Source: Protopterus annectens (Eukaryota > Chordata > Ceratodontiformes > Protopteridae). From it: a DNA stretch of 64,000 nucleotides. The notes under the pieces were generated by a model. That model was not told the origin of the DNA, ran no database searches, and saw only the letters and a list, made by a program, of their open reading frames with translations. Below are positions 45,285-57,659 of this stretch, piece after piece. Made by a program: the position numbers and the translations under genes. The stretch lies in assembly GCF_019279795.1 (NCBI RefSeq), contig NC_056735.1, positions 1,940,236,955-1,940,300,954 on the forward strand. Direction: 5' to 3'. The stretch's first letter is position 1. Each line of letters starts with the position of its first letter.

Positions 45285-46690
45285 CACACACACACACTTG
45301 CCATTTGCAGGATTCATACCCCTACCTAACTAAGTCACGACACGTGAGAGAGACGCATTAGTGAAGCGCACTATTCAGATTACTAGATGGTTCCTCTTCT
45401 CTGGCTGTACGTATAGGGTGCTGACATCATCAGTGTTTTGAAAGGGTAATGTGCATCAGGTAGTGTGATCTCCTGATTGCCAAAACTAACATGTTTTTCA
45501 TACAGAAATGCACACACACAAACTCCCCACATCCAAACACACACACACTTGCCACTTGCAGGTTTCAAACCCCTACCTAAATAGGTTATGGCACTTGAGA
45601 GTGATGCTGTAGCAGATTGCGCTATTCTGATTACTGGTAGATGTGTCTTCTCCAGCTGTATGTATAGGGTGCTGACATCATCACTGTTTGGAAAGGGTAA
45701 TGTGCATCATGTAGTATCTCCTGATTTCAAAAAAGCACATGTTCGTCATACAGAATTGCACACACACAAAGTCCCCACACCCAAACACACACACATACCA
45801 TTTACAGGTTTCAAACTTCTACCTAACTATATTATGACACTCGGGAGAGACGCATTAGCAGAGTGCGCTATTCCAATTACTGGGAGGTTTCACTTCTCCT
45901 GCTGTACTTATAGGGTGCTGACATCATCAGTGTTTAGAAAGGGGAATGTGCATCCTGTAGTGTGATCTCCTAGTTGCCAAAAGGGATATTTCTTTCATAT
46001 ACACTTGCACACACACTAACCCCCTCCACACAAACTGAGCATTTGCAAGATTCAAACCCCTACCTAACTATGTTATGACACTCGAGACGGACACATTCGC
46101 AGAGCGCGCTATTCTCATTACTGGGAGGTTTCCCTTCTCCTGCTGTACTTATAGGGTGCTGACATCATCAGTGTTTAGAAAGGGGAATGTGCTTCCTGTA
46201 GTGTGCTCTCCTAGTTGCCAAACGGGATATTTCCTTCATACAGACTTGCACACACACTAACCCCCTTCCACACACACTGGGCATTTACAGGATTCAAACC
46301 CCTACTTAACTATGTTATGACACTCACGACAGATGCATTAGCGGAGTGCGCTATTTGAATTACTGGGAGGTTTTCCTTCTCCTGCTATACTTATAGGGTG
46401 CTGACATCATCAGTGTTTAGAAAGGGGAATGTGCATCCTGTAGTGTGTTTTCCCAGTTGCCAAAAGGGACATTTCCCTCTCACAGACTTTCACACACACA
46501 AACCCCACTCACCCACACACACACTGAGCATTTGCAGGATTCAAACCCCTACCTAACTATATTATGACACTTGAGGGAGACGCATTAGCAGAGCGCACTA
46601 TCCGAATTACTGGGCATCTGCTCTGCACCTGCAGTATTTATAGGGTGCTGACATCTTTATTTCTACAGAGGTATGTACATGTTGTACTAC
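45285..46690 (-). repeat. Six-copy tandem array, about 245-bp tRNA-like unit
   Basis: The marker TAGGGTGCTGACATC recurs at 45414, 45665, 45911, 46152, 46394 and 46641, giving periods of 251, 246, 241, 242 and 247. Each unit has a CA-rich stretch. On the minus strand each carries a B-box-like GGGGTTTGAATCCTGC preceded at about 45-60 nt by TAGCGCGCTCTGCTAATGCG, which resembles the A-box region of a tRNA. Copies differ by scattered substitutions. Open frames inside are shadows. Confidence 0.85.
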
Positions 46691-48650
46691 CTGTCAGGTG
46701 GGGGATAGCATATATATGCATTTGCAGCCACCTACGGCAGGGTCAGATATGCACATCGCACTGGCAGGTTATGTTCTATACCATGCTTTGTGACCACAGG
46801 ACCTGTAACACACAACACAACCAGTCCAGAACACCATACCCACATCCAGGACACACACTTAGCTTCCCTGGGAACAGTGCCGGGATATGCAGTTGTTCAC
46901 ATACACCATTCCAGTTGTTAACATCAGGTACAGGCATATTGTGTGTGAGAACTACTCAGGCCTCTACCACTTTACCCTACAGCCACTACAATTTGTGGGT
47001 CCATGTGCTATGGCAGAACCACACACCACAGCCACATGGGGGAATACATATTGCACCTGTCCATCTGCAACGTGGGTACTCACTGTTCCACACCAGAGGT
47101 AGACCACCATTGTTGATATCTGACCATACCCACCTTTCCTGGACATCCATATCCCATCTCCACCCCCAGGCAAGGTTGTCACTGCACACAAACTGTATTT
47201 AGCACAAGCAGACTCTACACTTGTGAAGACTGGGGTGGGCGACTTCAGAGGACCCATGCTGGGGGACTATACTGGCCACTCAGCATAATCCTTGACAATT
47301 GCATTCTATGAGCATGTGTACGGTTTGCATTGATCATGCTATCCCACATATACCCATGACTGCTCCACAACAAGACACCTGTCAGGTGTACACCAGCCAT
47401 ATATGAGTCGTACAACAGACAGAGTGAGCTAATACATTGCAGAGCTGTAGCCCACAGAGGGAGGACATCTGTGAACAGTTCCAGCATGGCACTTCATTCA
47501 CACATAATCATCACAACACAGTGTTGACAGTGGAAATGTCCAGGGAATGCAGATAGGGCTCCCCTCAGTCTGTTATTGATGGACACTTACTGTTAGAGAT
47601 CCTCAGCAACCCTCTTCCAGCACACACTGACAACATGGCTGTGGCTTAGCACATTCAATTCCTGGGACCTCCACGGTGCCCCTGCTTGACAGAGGCACAG
47701 CTCACTAGCCTCACACGTTGCCTTATGTGACCTACTTTACAGTGGCACAGTAGCCTACTGTACTGGGGATGCAGATGCCAAGCACACTCTGGCTGAGCTG
47801 TCATTCCCTAGGGCAACAAGCCTAGTATTGACCTCTACACCCATATGTTCAATTGTCGGATGCACAATATTTGTTGTGCTGTTCTACTGTTTGCAGGTCT
47901 TTATTGCCATAGCATTCCCTGTTCTTATGACCAACTTGTGTATCTGTGGAAGATGTTTGCATATGACGGTGATCCACTATATCACTTATGTCTCTGTAGT
48001 CATTTACTGTGTGCACTGGGCAGATTGCTGTGTTGTGGTTGGTTCCTGAACTGACACGTACAAATACCAGATATGTGTGGCCAACTGCTAAACGGAGATA
48101 TGGCCTAAGTGTGTGAGCATGCCCAGTTCAGCCTTTCCATGGCATGTTGTCTGACATATGCCTCATTTATCAAAGTGTGCGAGCATGCCCAGTGTGAGCT
48201 TTCCATATGTTGCACTCTGAAGTCCACCACATATTTGGGTGTGTGTGAACTTCAACAATATCTCACGTTTATGGTTGTGTGTTGGGTGTCATGTTGTGTA
48301 CTAACTGGCCAACTGCTTCATGTCTGCCACAACAGGGATTATACTGTGCCTGCAGGGATTGCATGGGATACTTTGCAGACAGTTCTCAACATACTTTCAT
48401 AATGACCTAACACTGTAGTACCGTATAGTGTACTGGTTCAGTACTTACACTGTGGTGGACAGTATCCTGGGCTTTAGTCCTATGACTGCTTGACATCTTC
48501 ATAGTGAGCACAACAGACTGTGTAGGGGCCAGTTGTGCACATATGACCATGTTGCATTATGTTCAGATATGGACTACCTACACCAGGCTCGTCCAACATT
48601 GGTAGTGTATTGCACAACATGGGTGGACATTGGCAAACACTAGCGATGTT
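46691..48650. other. Harbinger interior, mostly unrecognised
   Basis: 46720-47250 has faint CR1-like coding echoes that I cannot support. 48105-48215 contains two copies of a 'GTGTG(T/C)GAGCATGCCCAG' block about 70 bp apart. Nothing else identified. Confidence 0.4.
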
Positions 48651-48663
48651 CCCTAGGCCATTT

Positions 48664-49593
48664 TTGTTTATTTATTTATTTTTTTTAAACAAATTTATTG
48701 TTTTAACATATAAGAGAAATATCATAACAATTTTATACAGATAATTAAAAATAGGTATTATTATAATATTCAACAAAACAACTAAAGTATTTACAAAGAC
48801 ATCCACTACAATCAGATCAATTAATTAAACTAAAATACTGTGCTATTGAAATTAGTATTTTTTTAACAAATTTTGTAAATTATCCCATACAATAAAATGT
48901 GATGTTTTTCTAGTTGTTCTCATTCTAATTGTGCTTATTTCCATATGACACATTATATTCATAACATTTTTAAATTCATTGAACGAAGGAGGTGTATCTG
49001 AAATCCAATTTCTAGTTATTATTTTCCTAGCCACTGCTAGGATAGACCATAACAAGGGAAGCTTAATCTTTTAACACATTGAGGTACAGGTGTGTTGAAT
49101 AATATAAGAGACTTAGAAATAATGAAATTATCTGTAAAAGAGCCTGCAAAAATTCATTAATTGACTTCCAGTATTCTTTCAACTTCATACAGTCATAAAA
49201 CATATGAGCCCAGTCAGCATTAATTTCTACATTACATCTCTTACATAGATTATCTTTATTATTAATTTTATTCATCATCAACGGTGTATAAAAAGATCTA
49301 TGTAAAAATTTCCATGTATAAAGTCTCCAGACAATGGAAGATGTAGTTCTATAAGCAGATTCCAATATATATTGTTTATCTTGTTGAGTTGGTGGGTCCC
49401 CATTAATAGAGGTGAAATAATTCCAGTATGAATCTACATTGTAAAAAGTTTCTTGTCTGATAATTTTATGTATATATGAAAGTTTACCTTTATCAGAAAC
49501 TTTATGCTGTAAATTTATTATCAAGTAATCAATCAGTTTTGGAATAGATTCTTTAACTGTTATAGACATTAGATCTATTCTATCAATGAGATG
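48664..49593 (-). mobile_element. L1 LINE 3' end with target-site duplication
   Basis: A 5'-truncated L1-type insertion on the minus strand. The 11-bp duplication CTAGGCCATTT flanks it (48653-48663 and 49594-49604), with the A-rich tail (T-rich on plus) at 48664. The frame at 49569-49063 encodes the L1 ORF2 C-terminus, including the Cys/His motif 'LCKRCNVEINADWAHMFYDC' followed by 'LKEYW'. It is inserted into the Harbinger interior, so it is younger than that DNA. Confidence 0.9.
49063..49569 (-). pseudogene. L1 ORF2 C-terminal domain
   Basis: 168 codons ending the L1 ORF2 protein. Visible: 'YRTTSSIVWRLYTWKFLHRS', the CxxC...H...C cluster in 'CKRCNVEINADWAHMFYDC' and the Trp of 'EYWKSINEFL'. 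The C-terminal Cys domain binds RNA in L1. Open throughout, but it lacks the endonuclease and RT because of 5' truncation. Confidence 0.85.
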
Positions 49594-49739
49594 CTAGGCC
49601 ATTTCTGATGCTAGTCACAGGGTGTGTTTGTCCTTCGACACACACATTGTAACTGGAGTGTGCCATGACATATGTCATGGTTAGTATACTGTGCCTCCGT
49701 CTACCTCTGACATAACAGTGATACCCAGGGTTAGCCTAC

Positions 49740-51420
49740 CATCTCCCATCCACTCATCAAGATTCCTCTTGAGGGGTGTCGATAAGTGACTCTCTGGCTG
49801 ACCTGTACCGGGAGTTTACTGAAGAGTGGGGGTGCCTTCTGTGTTATGGATCATTCTGTACAGCTTGTCCTATGTATGTCAGTGCTGGGGTTCAGGTCTC
49901 TCATGTGCATAGCACACTGCCATTCAGATTGTACAAGGTGCAGCATGGACATGGCTTCATACATCAGGCACAGCTTGCCTGTAGCTGGGCAGTATGGCAG
50001 TGTGTGGGGCTGCAGTTTGTTTACTCAGGCAACACATGGCATCTGTTCATGCTCTTTGCTACTCCTGGTGGGGTACTGTTGTGGACTTTACAGTTGATGG
50101 AGGTGTCTGCTGGGGTATATCCCATAGGGGCTATTGTAGTCAATTGTGATGCTGATGGAGGATGACTGCAGAGCCACAGTGACATCCCCTTATTTACATC
50201 TGCCAACCTTCATGTTTGGGTGGGTATATAGTATATGTTTCTGCAAACACTACAGCCACATGTTTGTCCAGTGCAGGATATCTATCACCTTTTGTACCCA
50301 GGTCTCTCATTACATGTTAGGTACGTCATGGGTTAACACCTGTATGGTAATTTGTGGGCACTTACTGTATATCCACGGTGGTTGTCTATACACAGTTCTG
50401 CAATTAGCTTGCTGACATGGCTATGGCTCCAGTTGTCTGTTTGTAGGTGGCCCTTTTGTGGGTTGCTTGTGTCAGCTGGGGGTCAGATATGGTGAGCTGT
50501 TTGTACTCCTCTGCATACATGTTCTGTCACAGTCCTTCCATGTTGGCCTATACCTATGGGACATATATACAGAACGGGGGGGGGGGCCCAGGACCAGGCC
50601 TTGTGGGATGCCACTCATATCTGCTTTGTAGTCTGACATGGATGCGGCATATCTGACCATGTCAGTTCTGTCCTTGGTCTGGTTTGCAACCCCTCTACTG
50701 ACATAGGGGTATATATTTAAGCTGGTGAACATATCCATACTGAACTCGTACGGTATTGTCTAGAAGCATATGCATGGTCCAGCTACGCTGTGTGGACCAC
50801 ATTGCCCTCATCAATGACCTTAATGACTGCTTCAAATGGGTTAAACATGTTTAGGGGCAGGATCTACAGTTACGACAGCCATACTGTGTAGGGTCCAGTA
50901 TCAGTAGGTCCACAATAGCCTTCTGTCTGCGGTACATACTGATCCTTTCCATAGCTGTGCAGACCAAGCTTGTCAGGATCCTGGGGTCGTAGTTTGCAGT
51001 ATCCATTCAGGCAACGCCTTTGTTGTGAAGGACCACTGTTGTTGTACACTGCTCTTTGGGTACATATCCTGTGGTAAGGCTGACATTGGGCAGTAGTGTG
51101 ATTTGGCATTCCATTATTCTTGGAGTCCATGTTGGCCTCAGCCCAGGACACCATCACATACCTTTGCTGCTGTGTGTTTTGCTTTGCAGATGATGGCTGT
51201 TACCTCAGCATCTGCAATGTCAGGGGACCAGCAGTCTGCTGGGATAGATATTTTGCACTCTGGGGGTGTTTGCACTGCACCTGTCAGGTTGTATGTTAGC
51301 AATATGTGTGTGTGTTTGGTATGTTGTTTGTAATATCTGTGTGATTCGGAGCATATCTGTGGATGCCCAACATGGTTCCTACCATCAGTTAGGGAAGCCT
51401 TGTGATTATCCTTAGTGTCC
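49740..51420 (-). mobile_element. Decayed CR1, RT part
   Basis: Minus-strand CR1 of the same family. 'YVSRGVANQTKDRTDMVRYA' and 'SGIPQGLVLGPPP' (50738-50472) correspond to the RT finger and motif B regions, and a degenerate 3' half lies at 49750-50300. 51150-51420 has RT-start echoes. Many stops. Confidence 0.65.
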
Positions 51421-51429
51421 TGTACAATT

Positions 51430-53110
51430 TGTATATTCATAGGTTCATGGGTTCATACTAGGCTATCCACCCTAGGGCATTAGTAAGCCTAGCCAGAGTG
51501 TGTGTGTCTTTCGCCACCCCTTGCTATGTGTCTATTATGGCCATTTATGAATTTCTTTACTGTGCCTCTGTCTGGTCGTGACACAGTGAAGACCCCAGTA
51601 TACATCTACGTTCATCCATCCACTTGGCAATATTCCTGTTGAGGGGTGTCAGTGAGGGGCTCTGCCTAACATGGATTGGGATCCTGTTTCTGGGTGTGGG
51701 GAGCTTCTGGGTTATGTATCTGTCCCTCCAGCACATCTTATTTCATTATGTGTTGAGGCTGACATCTGTCACTCTCACAGCTCCAATGGCTTTGATTTCC
51801 TGTGGTGGAGCATGTCCATTACTCCTGTGTTGGATATGGCCTTGTACAACAGACATACAATGCCTCTGTGTAGGCAGTCTGTGACTGCATTCAGCTGGGG
51901 TGTCTACAGCCAGGCAGCACATGACATATATTTCACACCCTTTATCCTCTTGGTGGGGTAACTATGAGGTCTTCCGAACCGCTGCAGGTGTCACGTACGG
52001 TACATCCCATATGAGTCATTGTACTAGATTATGGGTCTGATAAGGGAACAGTACACCGGCACAGTGACCTCTGTTGATGTAGATGTGAATCCTTTCATGA
52101 TACGGTGTCCAATATCGACAATCTTCCTAGCCACATTGGCATTGTGAGTGTCACATGACAGATTACTGTCAACTTGTGTTCCTAGGTCCCTGATTACTCC
52201 TTGCATACATAATGGTTTGCCACCTATGTGGTAATTTGTGTGTACCTTGTCTGGTATTTGGTGGGACATTCATACTGTCCAGTGTCTTCAGGATGTCTGG
52301 GTGGAGTTCTTGTGTATGAGAGTGTGGTCTGTCGCATGCTACAGACTGTACAGCAGTTTGGACTACACTTAGGTGCACATGGGTGGTCTCCGCTGCTTTG
52401 TGCATTGTCAGTTACCTGGCCATATGGGTGTCTGTGCTGCATATGGATACTCCCACCTCCTTTGATGTTTTGGTCCAGGTGTTGGGGCCATAACACATGA
52501 TATGTGGTATAACCTGGTAATGCTGGTGTGCTATCACTAGGCTTGCAGCAGGCTTCTGTCACTGCACAGACATCGATGTTCTCCATAATGGAAAGTGCCT
52601 CAGGGGCATGTATATTGCAGTTTACACATCTGGCATTGGTCAGCATTACCCTTATGTTTCTTACCACTTATGTTTTCTAGGGTGGTGGGTAGTCTTTTTG
52701 GCCTTGCCTACATACGGCTCTATGGAGGTGGCAAAGGCCTTATCCAGTATCCAGACACACAGGGGTAACAGGTGCAAGCCATCCCTGGAACAGCAGCATG
52801 GCTTGTCATGCTTGATATCTCAAGCAGACAGACATTAGACCCTCTTGGACTGACAGCTGTAACTGTGCCAGCTGTTAAACATGATCATTCTGTGTTTGTA
52901 CTGTGGCATCATTCTTGGTGAGGGTTGGATGCTGCACACAGCCAGTGTCATACCGGCCTGGGGTACATACTCAGAGAGATCATCCATGTCTCTTTTCATG
53001 TAGACCAGGGAGGTACATCTCAGGTCATTCAAATCAGCATGGACATTGAGTGCATCATATTTCTGCTTGCTTTGGGGTGACCTGCGTACTTGTGTTATGT
53101 GGCATTTTGT
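51430..53110 (-). mobile_element. Decayed CR1, ORF1 to 3' end with internal deletion
   Basis: The 3' end repeat (GAACCCATGAACCT on minus) is near 51440. The thumb 'VIRDLGTQVDSNLSCDTHNA' and 'VTVPVYCSLIRPII' lie at 52269-52024. The endonuclease start 'VRNIRVMLTNARCVNCNIHA', 'IDVCAVTEAC' and 'LPGYTTYHVLWPQ' lie at 52667-52270. The ORF1 esterase-like block 'MNDLRCTSLVYMKRDMDDLS' lies at 53032. Endonuclease and RT thumb are adjacent near 52270, so most of the RT was lost by deletion. Confidence 0.75.
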
Positions 53111-55200
53111 GGCAGCCTACAGGCAGCTTACTCTACCTTTTCCCTTGTTCAGTCTGGTGAGTGGGACAGCAGTGTGTCTGCCTATACAGACACCTATTAC
53201 AACTGTATCAGGCATGTTGTTTCTCCTTCTGGCCTGTGACTGTTTGGCACACCAGCTTTGTGTACTATTCGTTGCATGTGCTATGTTTGGAGGTTGTGGT
53301 TGCTTGTGATCTGCTTTGGAGGCTTCTGTTGGTGTGGTGTGTTTGTAATTAGGGCCTCCGGGAATGTTTTTCTGTGTTTATGTGTTTGGTTTACAGTTGT
53401 GGTAGGTCTATGTGAGACTGGGTTTGTGGAGTATGTGGTTACATTCTCCTCCTGACTAGTTTTGACTGTACTGAGTTGGGGGAGTTCAACCTCTGGTTTG
53501 GATACATGGTTGCATCTATCACATGTATTTGTATTTATTGGGGGGAGTTGTGGTTGTCTGTGTACTTGGGACAGGTGTCACATTGCCTCTGGATTCACAG
53601 ATTCTACTTGTTGTGGCTGGACTTAGTGGATTGTATGTGTGGACATATGTTATTGCCATACTACTGGTCAGTGATTACTTTATGTTTGCTCTATCATGTG
53701 GTAGCTTCCTCATTCTCTTGCATGGTTTGGTAATGGCTGGAGTCCAGCATGCCAGATGCCTGCGTGTATGGCATTGTGTGTTGTTGTTATTTGTGATTGC
53801 ATACTCCAAGCATTCCTGGCTGTGTTCATGGAATGCCTGTATAACATGTTCTGCAGTGTGTCCCATATTCTGCACTTGCACAGGGCCTTTCGTGGATTCA
53901 ACATCAGTTTGGAGGGCTGCAACCTATGCTTTACACATGTTTTTCACTGTGATATTCTGGCCAGGGACTGGGGTCAGGATGTGTATATCCAGTGTGATTA
54001 CTCTATGGTCTGGTCTTACCAGTGAAGGATACACTTCTCATCTTGCCATCCAGTACACATGTTGCTGATTATCACATCCAGTATGCTTACCCCTCTTGTG
54101 GGAGTGGTACGTTGTTCCTGGGCATTTTTGTTTATGGATTCTGGGAACTTTTCTCCAACTTTGTTGGTGCTAGTATAATGCTCCCGGTGTATGTCTGGAT
54201 ATTTTCACTCAAGCAATATAATGTTGTTTTGGGGGCTTGATATATTCATGTATTCCAACATAGGCCAGGTGCAGGTCCTGGTATTAGGACAGTAGTCTGC
54301 AGCAGGCTATATACTGGGAGGCGGTTTTAGCCATTGGTATTTGACCATGGCTTATTCATGCTGCTTCTTGTTGTGGTACCAACATGGGGGTGTGGTTATC
54401 CTTGACATTTATTGCTAGTCACCCTCCTTTTGTAGCTTGTTCCATGTTTTGCAGCTGTACAACACAGTATGAGGTGTGACCTGGTAGTGTTAGGGTGCTG
54501 ATGTGAGCCTTGACCCAGTTCTCTATTACAGGACTGATATCTACAGTCTCCATACTGTGTGCGTTTATGCTGCACACATCTTGCTGTTTAGACTTCTGGC
54601 ATTGGGTAGCATTACATCTAGGTTCCTATCCCTTGTGGTACCTATGAAGGTGGGTTTGTGTTTTGAGACTTACCTATTCAGGGCATGCTGTGGGTACTGA
54701 CAGCCTTTGCCAGTATCCATGGGGCATGGAATGATAGGTGCATGCCACCCCTAGCAGGTGGTGCATCATGTCATGCTCCGCATGTCTTCCCAGCCTGAAA
54801 CACATTGGCTCCCCTTTGACTAACTGCATTACTTCAGCCAGTTATTGCACTTGATCATCCCATCGTCATTTTGTGGCTTCATGCTTGGTGAGGGTGGATG
54901 TTAGTCAGGGTGCTCAAGTGTGCATATAGTACATGGTGTTACATTACTTAACACATGGCATTCATGCCTCAGGTGGTGCTGCAGGGCTGCCTCTGTCGGA
55001 TGCGCATATTACACTTCCCTGTACATGTTTGTGAGCAGGTCATGTCATTTTAGGCATCCATGTTATTATTTGAGTGAGTCAGAGGGGGTATCATTTCCAG
55101 GGTTCCTACTCAGCCAGTGTATGTGCTATGCGTTGCCTCTTTGCCAAGGCCAGGGCATAGTGGGCACGCCTCCTTCTGCCTACTAGGGCAGGCTCAGGTT
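53111..55200 (-). mobile_element. Degenerate CR1-derived sequence
   Basis: 54290-54960 aligns with 52450-52950 (shared blocks around ACACATCT...GGCATTGG and GGTGCA(A/T)GCCA). It is therefore another copy of the CR1 ORF1/endonuclease junction, more decayed. 53111-54290 has the same base composition but no firm match. Confidence 0.5.
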
Positions 55201-55214
55201 GTTTCTCCTCCGAG

Positions 55215-56258
55215 TCACGCTCTGCCTGTGATGGCCTTGGCAATGGTGGGGGGGCTGTTTGGCCCAGCCCTATGCTGGTCCTGCTGCAGCTGTTTTCGCA
55301 AGATCATATTATGTAGCATAGCACATACCATGACAATTTGGGTACATGTAGTTGGTGTGTACTGCAAGGCTCCACCAGATGTGTCCAGACACCGGAACCG
55401 TGACTTGAGCAGCCCAAACACACGCTCTATTACATTACGTGTTTGTGCATGTGCCTCATTATGGCGTTCCTGTTCAGGTGTGTGTGTGTTTCTGATGGGT
55501 GTCATCAGCCACGGCTCCAGTGCATAACCTGCATCCCCCACTAGGTGTCCGTGTGGAATGTCCCCATTGGCAAATGTCTGGTACAGCTGCATCAAATGCC
55601 AGATGTGGGAATCATGGTAACTCCCAGGGCAGCCAGCACACACATTCATTATTATGTCCTGGGCATCACACACGACCTGGCAGTTGATGGAGGGAAAGCC
55701 CTTGTGGTTAATGTAGGCCCTACCCTGCTCACCGGCTGGTGCTTTGATGCTTATGTGCGTGCAGTCTATTGCACCCACTACCTCAGGGTATTCCGCTATT
55801 TGCTGGAAGAGATGCATATTGCTGGCCAATACCTCACGGGCATTGGGGAAATATACATGATCACCAACATGTGCTGACATGGCATCCAGGAACTGGTGCA
55901 GTACCCTGGAGGCAGATGCCTGTGATATCCCAATCATATCGCCAGTTGGTCTCTGGAAGGTACCTGTTGCTAGTATTCTTAGGCCAACACATACCTTGGT
56001 TTCCACTGGGATGGGTTCCCCTCTGTTGGTTCTGTGTGTGAGGTGTGGCCTGCACAGCTCAACAATTTGCTGCAGGAGCTCTCTGTCCACTCTATAGCGC
56101 TCTACTATCTCCAGCTCATGTAACCCATGGTAGGTGACCCTGGGCCTGTACACTCTTCTCCGTCTCCTCACTGTGGGTTTTCTGGCAACATCTGCATTGT
56201 CACCACCCTCAGCAAGTCACCTATGTCTCATTATGACAGCTATGGCAGCCCCTAACAT
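55215..56258 (-). pseudogene. Harbinger transposase (HARBI1-like), one early stop
   Basis: A DDE transposase that cuts and rejoins the element. 347 codons from ATG at 56258 with one TGA at codon 14 (56219-56217). From 56171 it is open for 318 codons. Numbered from 56171: Arg-rich N-terminus, helix-turn-helix region with 'SQASASRVLHQFLDAM' (83-98), catalytic Asp136 in 'VVGAIDCTHISIKAP', Asp213 in 'LVGDAGYALEPWL', and Glu249 in 'TRNVIERVFGLLKSRFRCL'. Length and motif spacing fit DDE_Tnp_4/HARBI1 proteins. The stop is one C-to-T change from CGA. A downstream start past the stop would leave the catalytic part whole. It faces away from the right terminal repeat, 1.4 kb distant. Confidence 0.93.
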
Positions 56259-56820
56259 TTCTGCTCTGAGAGAAGCTTTTTCAGTTTTCACTTCTATTAG
56301 CTTACTCCTGTCTTGCAGTGTCTCTTAAGAGAAACATCCTGCACTACTGTTTGCAGAGTTTTAAGTGCTGGGCTGGGCTACTCTTCTGCCTGTGTAATTG
56401 CCTGCTTCTAATTGTTTTCACCTGCTAGCTTCAGCAGTTATTCCTGCTAGCTTCCTAATAATTCTGTTGCTTCCTTTTTCCTTTCTGTTTCCTCAGGGGG
56501 GAGCAACGTGCATACTAGCAGAAACACGCTCACAGTGGCTTACACGCGCGCACATGTGCTTACACGGTTCAGAATCTACTTATTCGGGTTAAAACGTGCG
56601 CACACCCGCGCAAACACTGTTACACATCTGCCAACAGCTTCCAACATGCTCAGCCTGCCCTACACGTGCGCGCACCAGCGCAAACAGTGTTAAATATCTC
56701 CCAAAACGCTCCCACATGCTCAGTCTGCCTTACACACGCGCACACTGCCCTACTCACGCTTCATGGCACGCACACGTGCGCATGCATGCCCAGCAAGAAA
56801 CTTTGGTGTAAGTAACAGTG
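56180..56820 (-). promoter_or_regulatory. CpG-rich region upstream of the transposase
   Basis: 56500-56800 is strongly enriched in CG and GCGC words (ACACGCGCGCAC, CGTGCGCACACC) in an otherwise CpG-poor window. It contains two copies of a 'GCGCAAACA(C/G)TGTTA' block (56606 and 56678). Its position 5' of the transposase suggests a promoter or protein-binding region, by inference only. Confidence 0.35.
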
Positions 56821-57235
56821 TACACCTTCCATTTCTTGACTTTCCCAGACTTATCTTGTGGCACTCCTCTTTCCATGATCTGTGTCTGTCATCTGTCATG
56901 TTACACTGACCTCCAATGAACTGCATTTCTTTCTACCATTCCCCCCTGTGATGTCACCTATCTCCTACTCTATTCCTCCCCCTTATGTATCTCTTACACT
57001 ACTCAGACTGTGCTCATTTGCTATGTGACTGTGAGATTCAGTATCCTAACCCTCATTTACATGACATTGCCTACTAATGCTTAGTTACATGTCTTAGACT
57101 CAGCTTCCCCCCTTAGCAACCACTACACGGTGGCCATGTTGTTTTTGGGCTGCTGGTCCCTGCATTGTCATTCCATGTATTGCATGAAACCCACATTTGT
57201 GGGTTTATAACCTTCATTTCTATGTTTTATACAGC
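56821..57235. other. Harbinger right flank, nothing recognised
   Basis: CT-rich, with no coding signature. Confidence 0.4.
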
Positions 57236-57659
57236 GCAGCCTGTTTGCATGGGACTGCGCTGGGTTTAAACATCGGCGAGCGCCGAAAAAAAAAATTATA
57301 TTTTTATTATTTTTGCATCGGGTTACCTTGCCAATGGCCACATATTTGGCCATTGGCATGCTGCCTGAGACATATGCACCCTTTATTTGGAGCTGACATG
57401 GCTCCATTGTGGAATTTGCAGAAACGTACTCAGTTGTCAACTGAGTACATTTCTGCAGCTAAAACGTCTCTTACACTGGCTGGTTTCTGCTTCGTGGATC
57501 GCTAATACAACTCATTTGCATACCGTTCGGCTGCAAGTGAGGTATTTAGCATGTCCACGCCCAGTCCATGTAAGAGACGTTTTAGCTGGTCTCTTACACG
57601 GAGTTTAGGGCTGTTCCTGGATCGCAAGGTTTGCATGGAGTGTTACACGTCTCTTACAC
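57236..57659. repeat. Subterminal palindromes of the Harbinger right end
   Basis: Inverted repeats: GCCAATGGCC/GGCCATTGGC around 57330-57358; a perfect 23-nt palindrome GTACTCAGTTG-T-CAACTGAGTAC at 57426-57448; and AGCTAAAACGTCTCTTACA at 57457 with its inverse near 57566-57587. A TTCxTGGATCGC word recurs at 57491 and 57617 and resembles the terminal TTCGTGAATC. Confidence 0.75.

Noticed and set aside
45285..46690. CRISPR-like regular array
   Set aside because: Units of about 245 bp are near-identical along their length with no short-repeat/unique-spacer pattern, and the DNA is vertebrate.
46564..47202. 212-codon plus-strand frame
   Set aside because: Begins in the last unit of the tandem array and runs into unrecognised CA-rich DNA. 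His/Thr/Pro-rich composition suggests chance openness.
53523..54068. 181-codon hydrophobic plus-strand frame (membrane-protein look)
   Set aside because: Lies in T/G-rich degenerate CR1-derived DNA. Leu/Val/Cys richness follows base composition, and several overlapping frames look alike.
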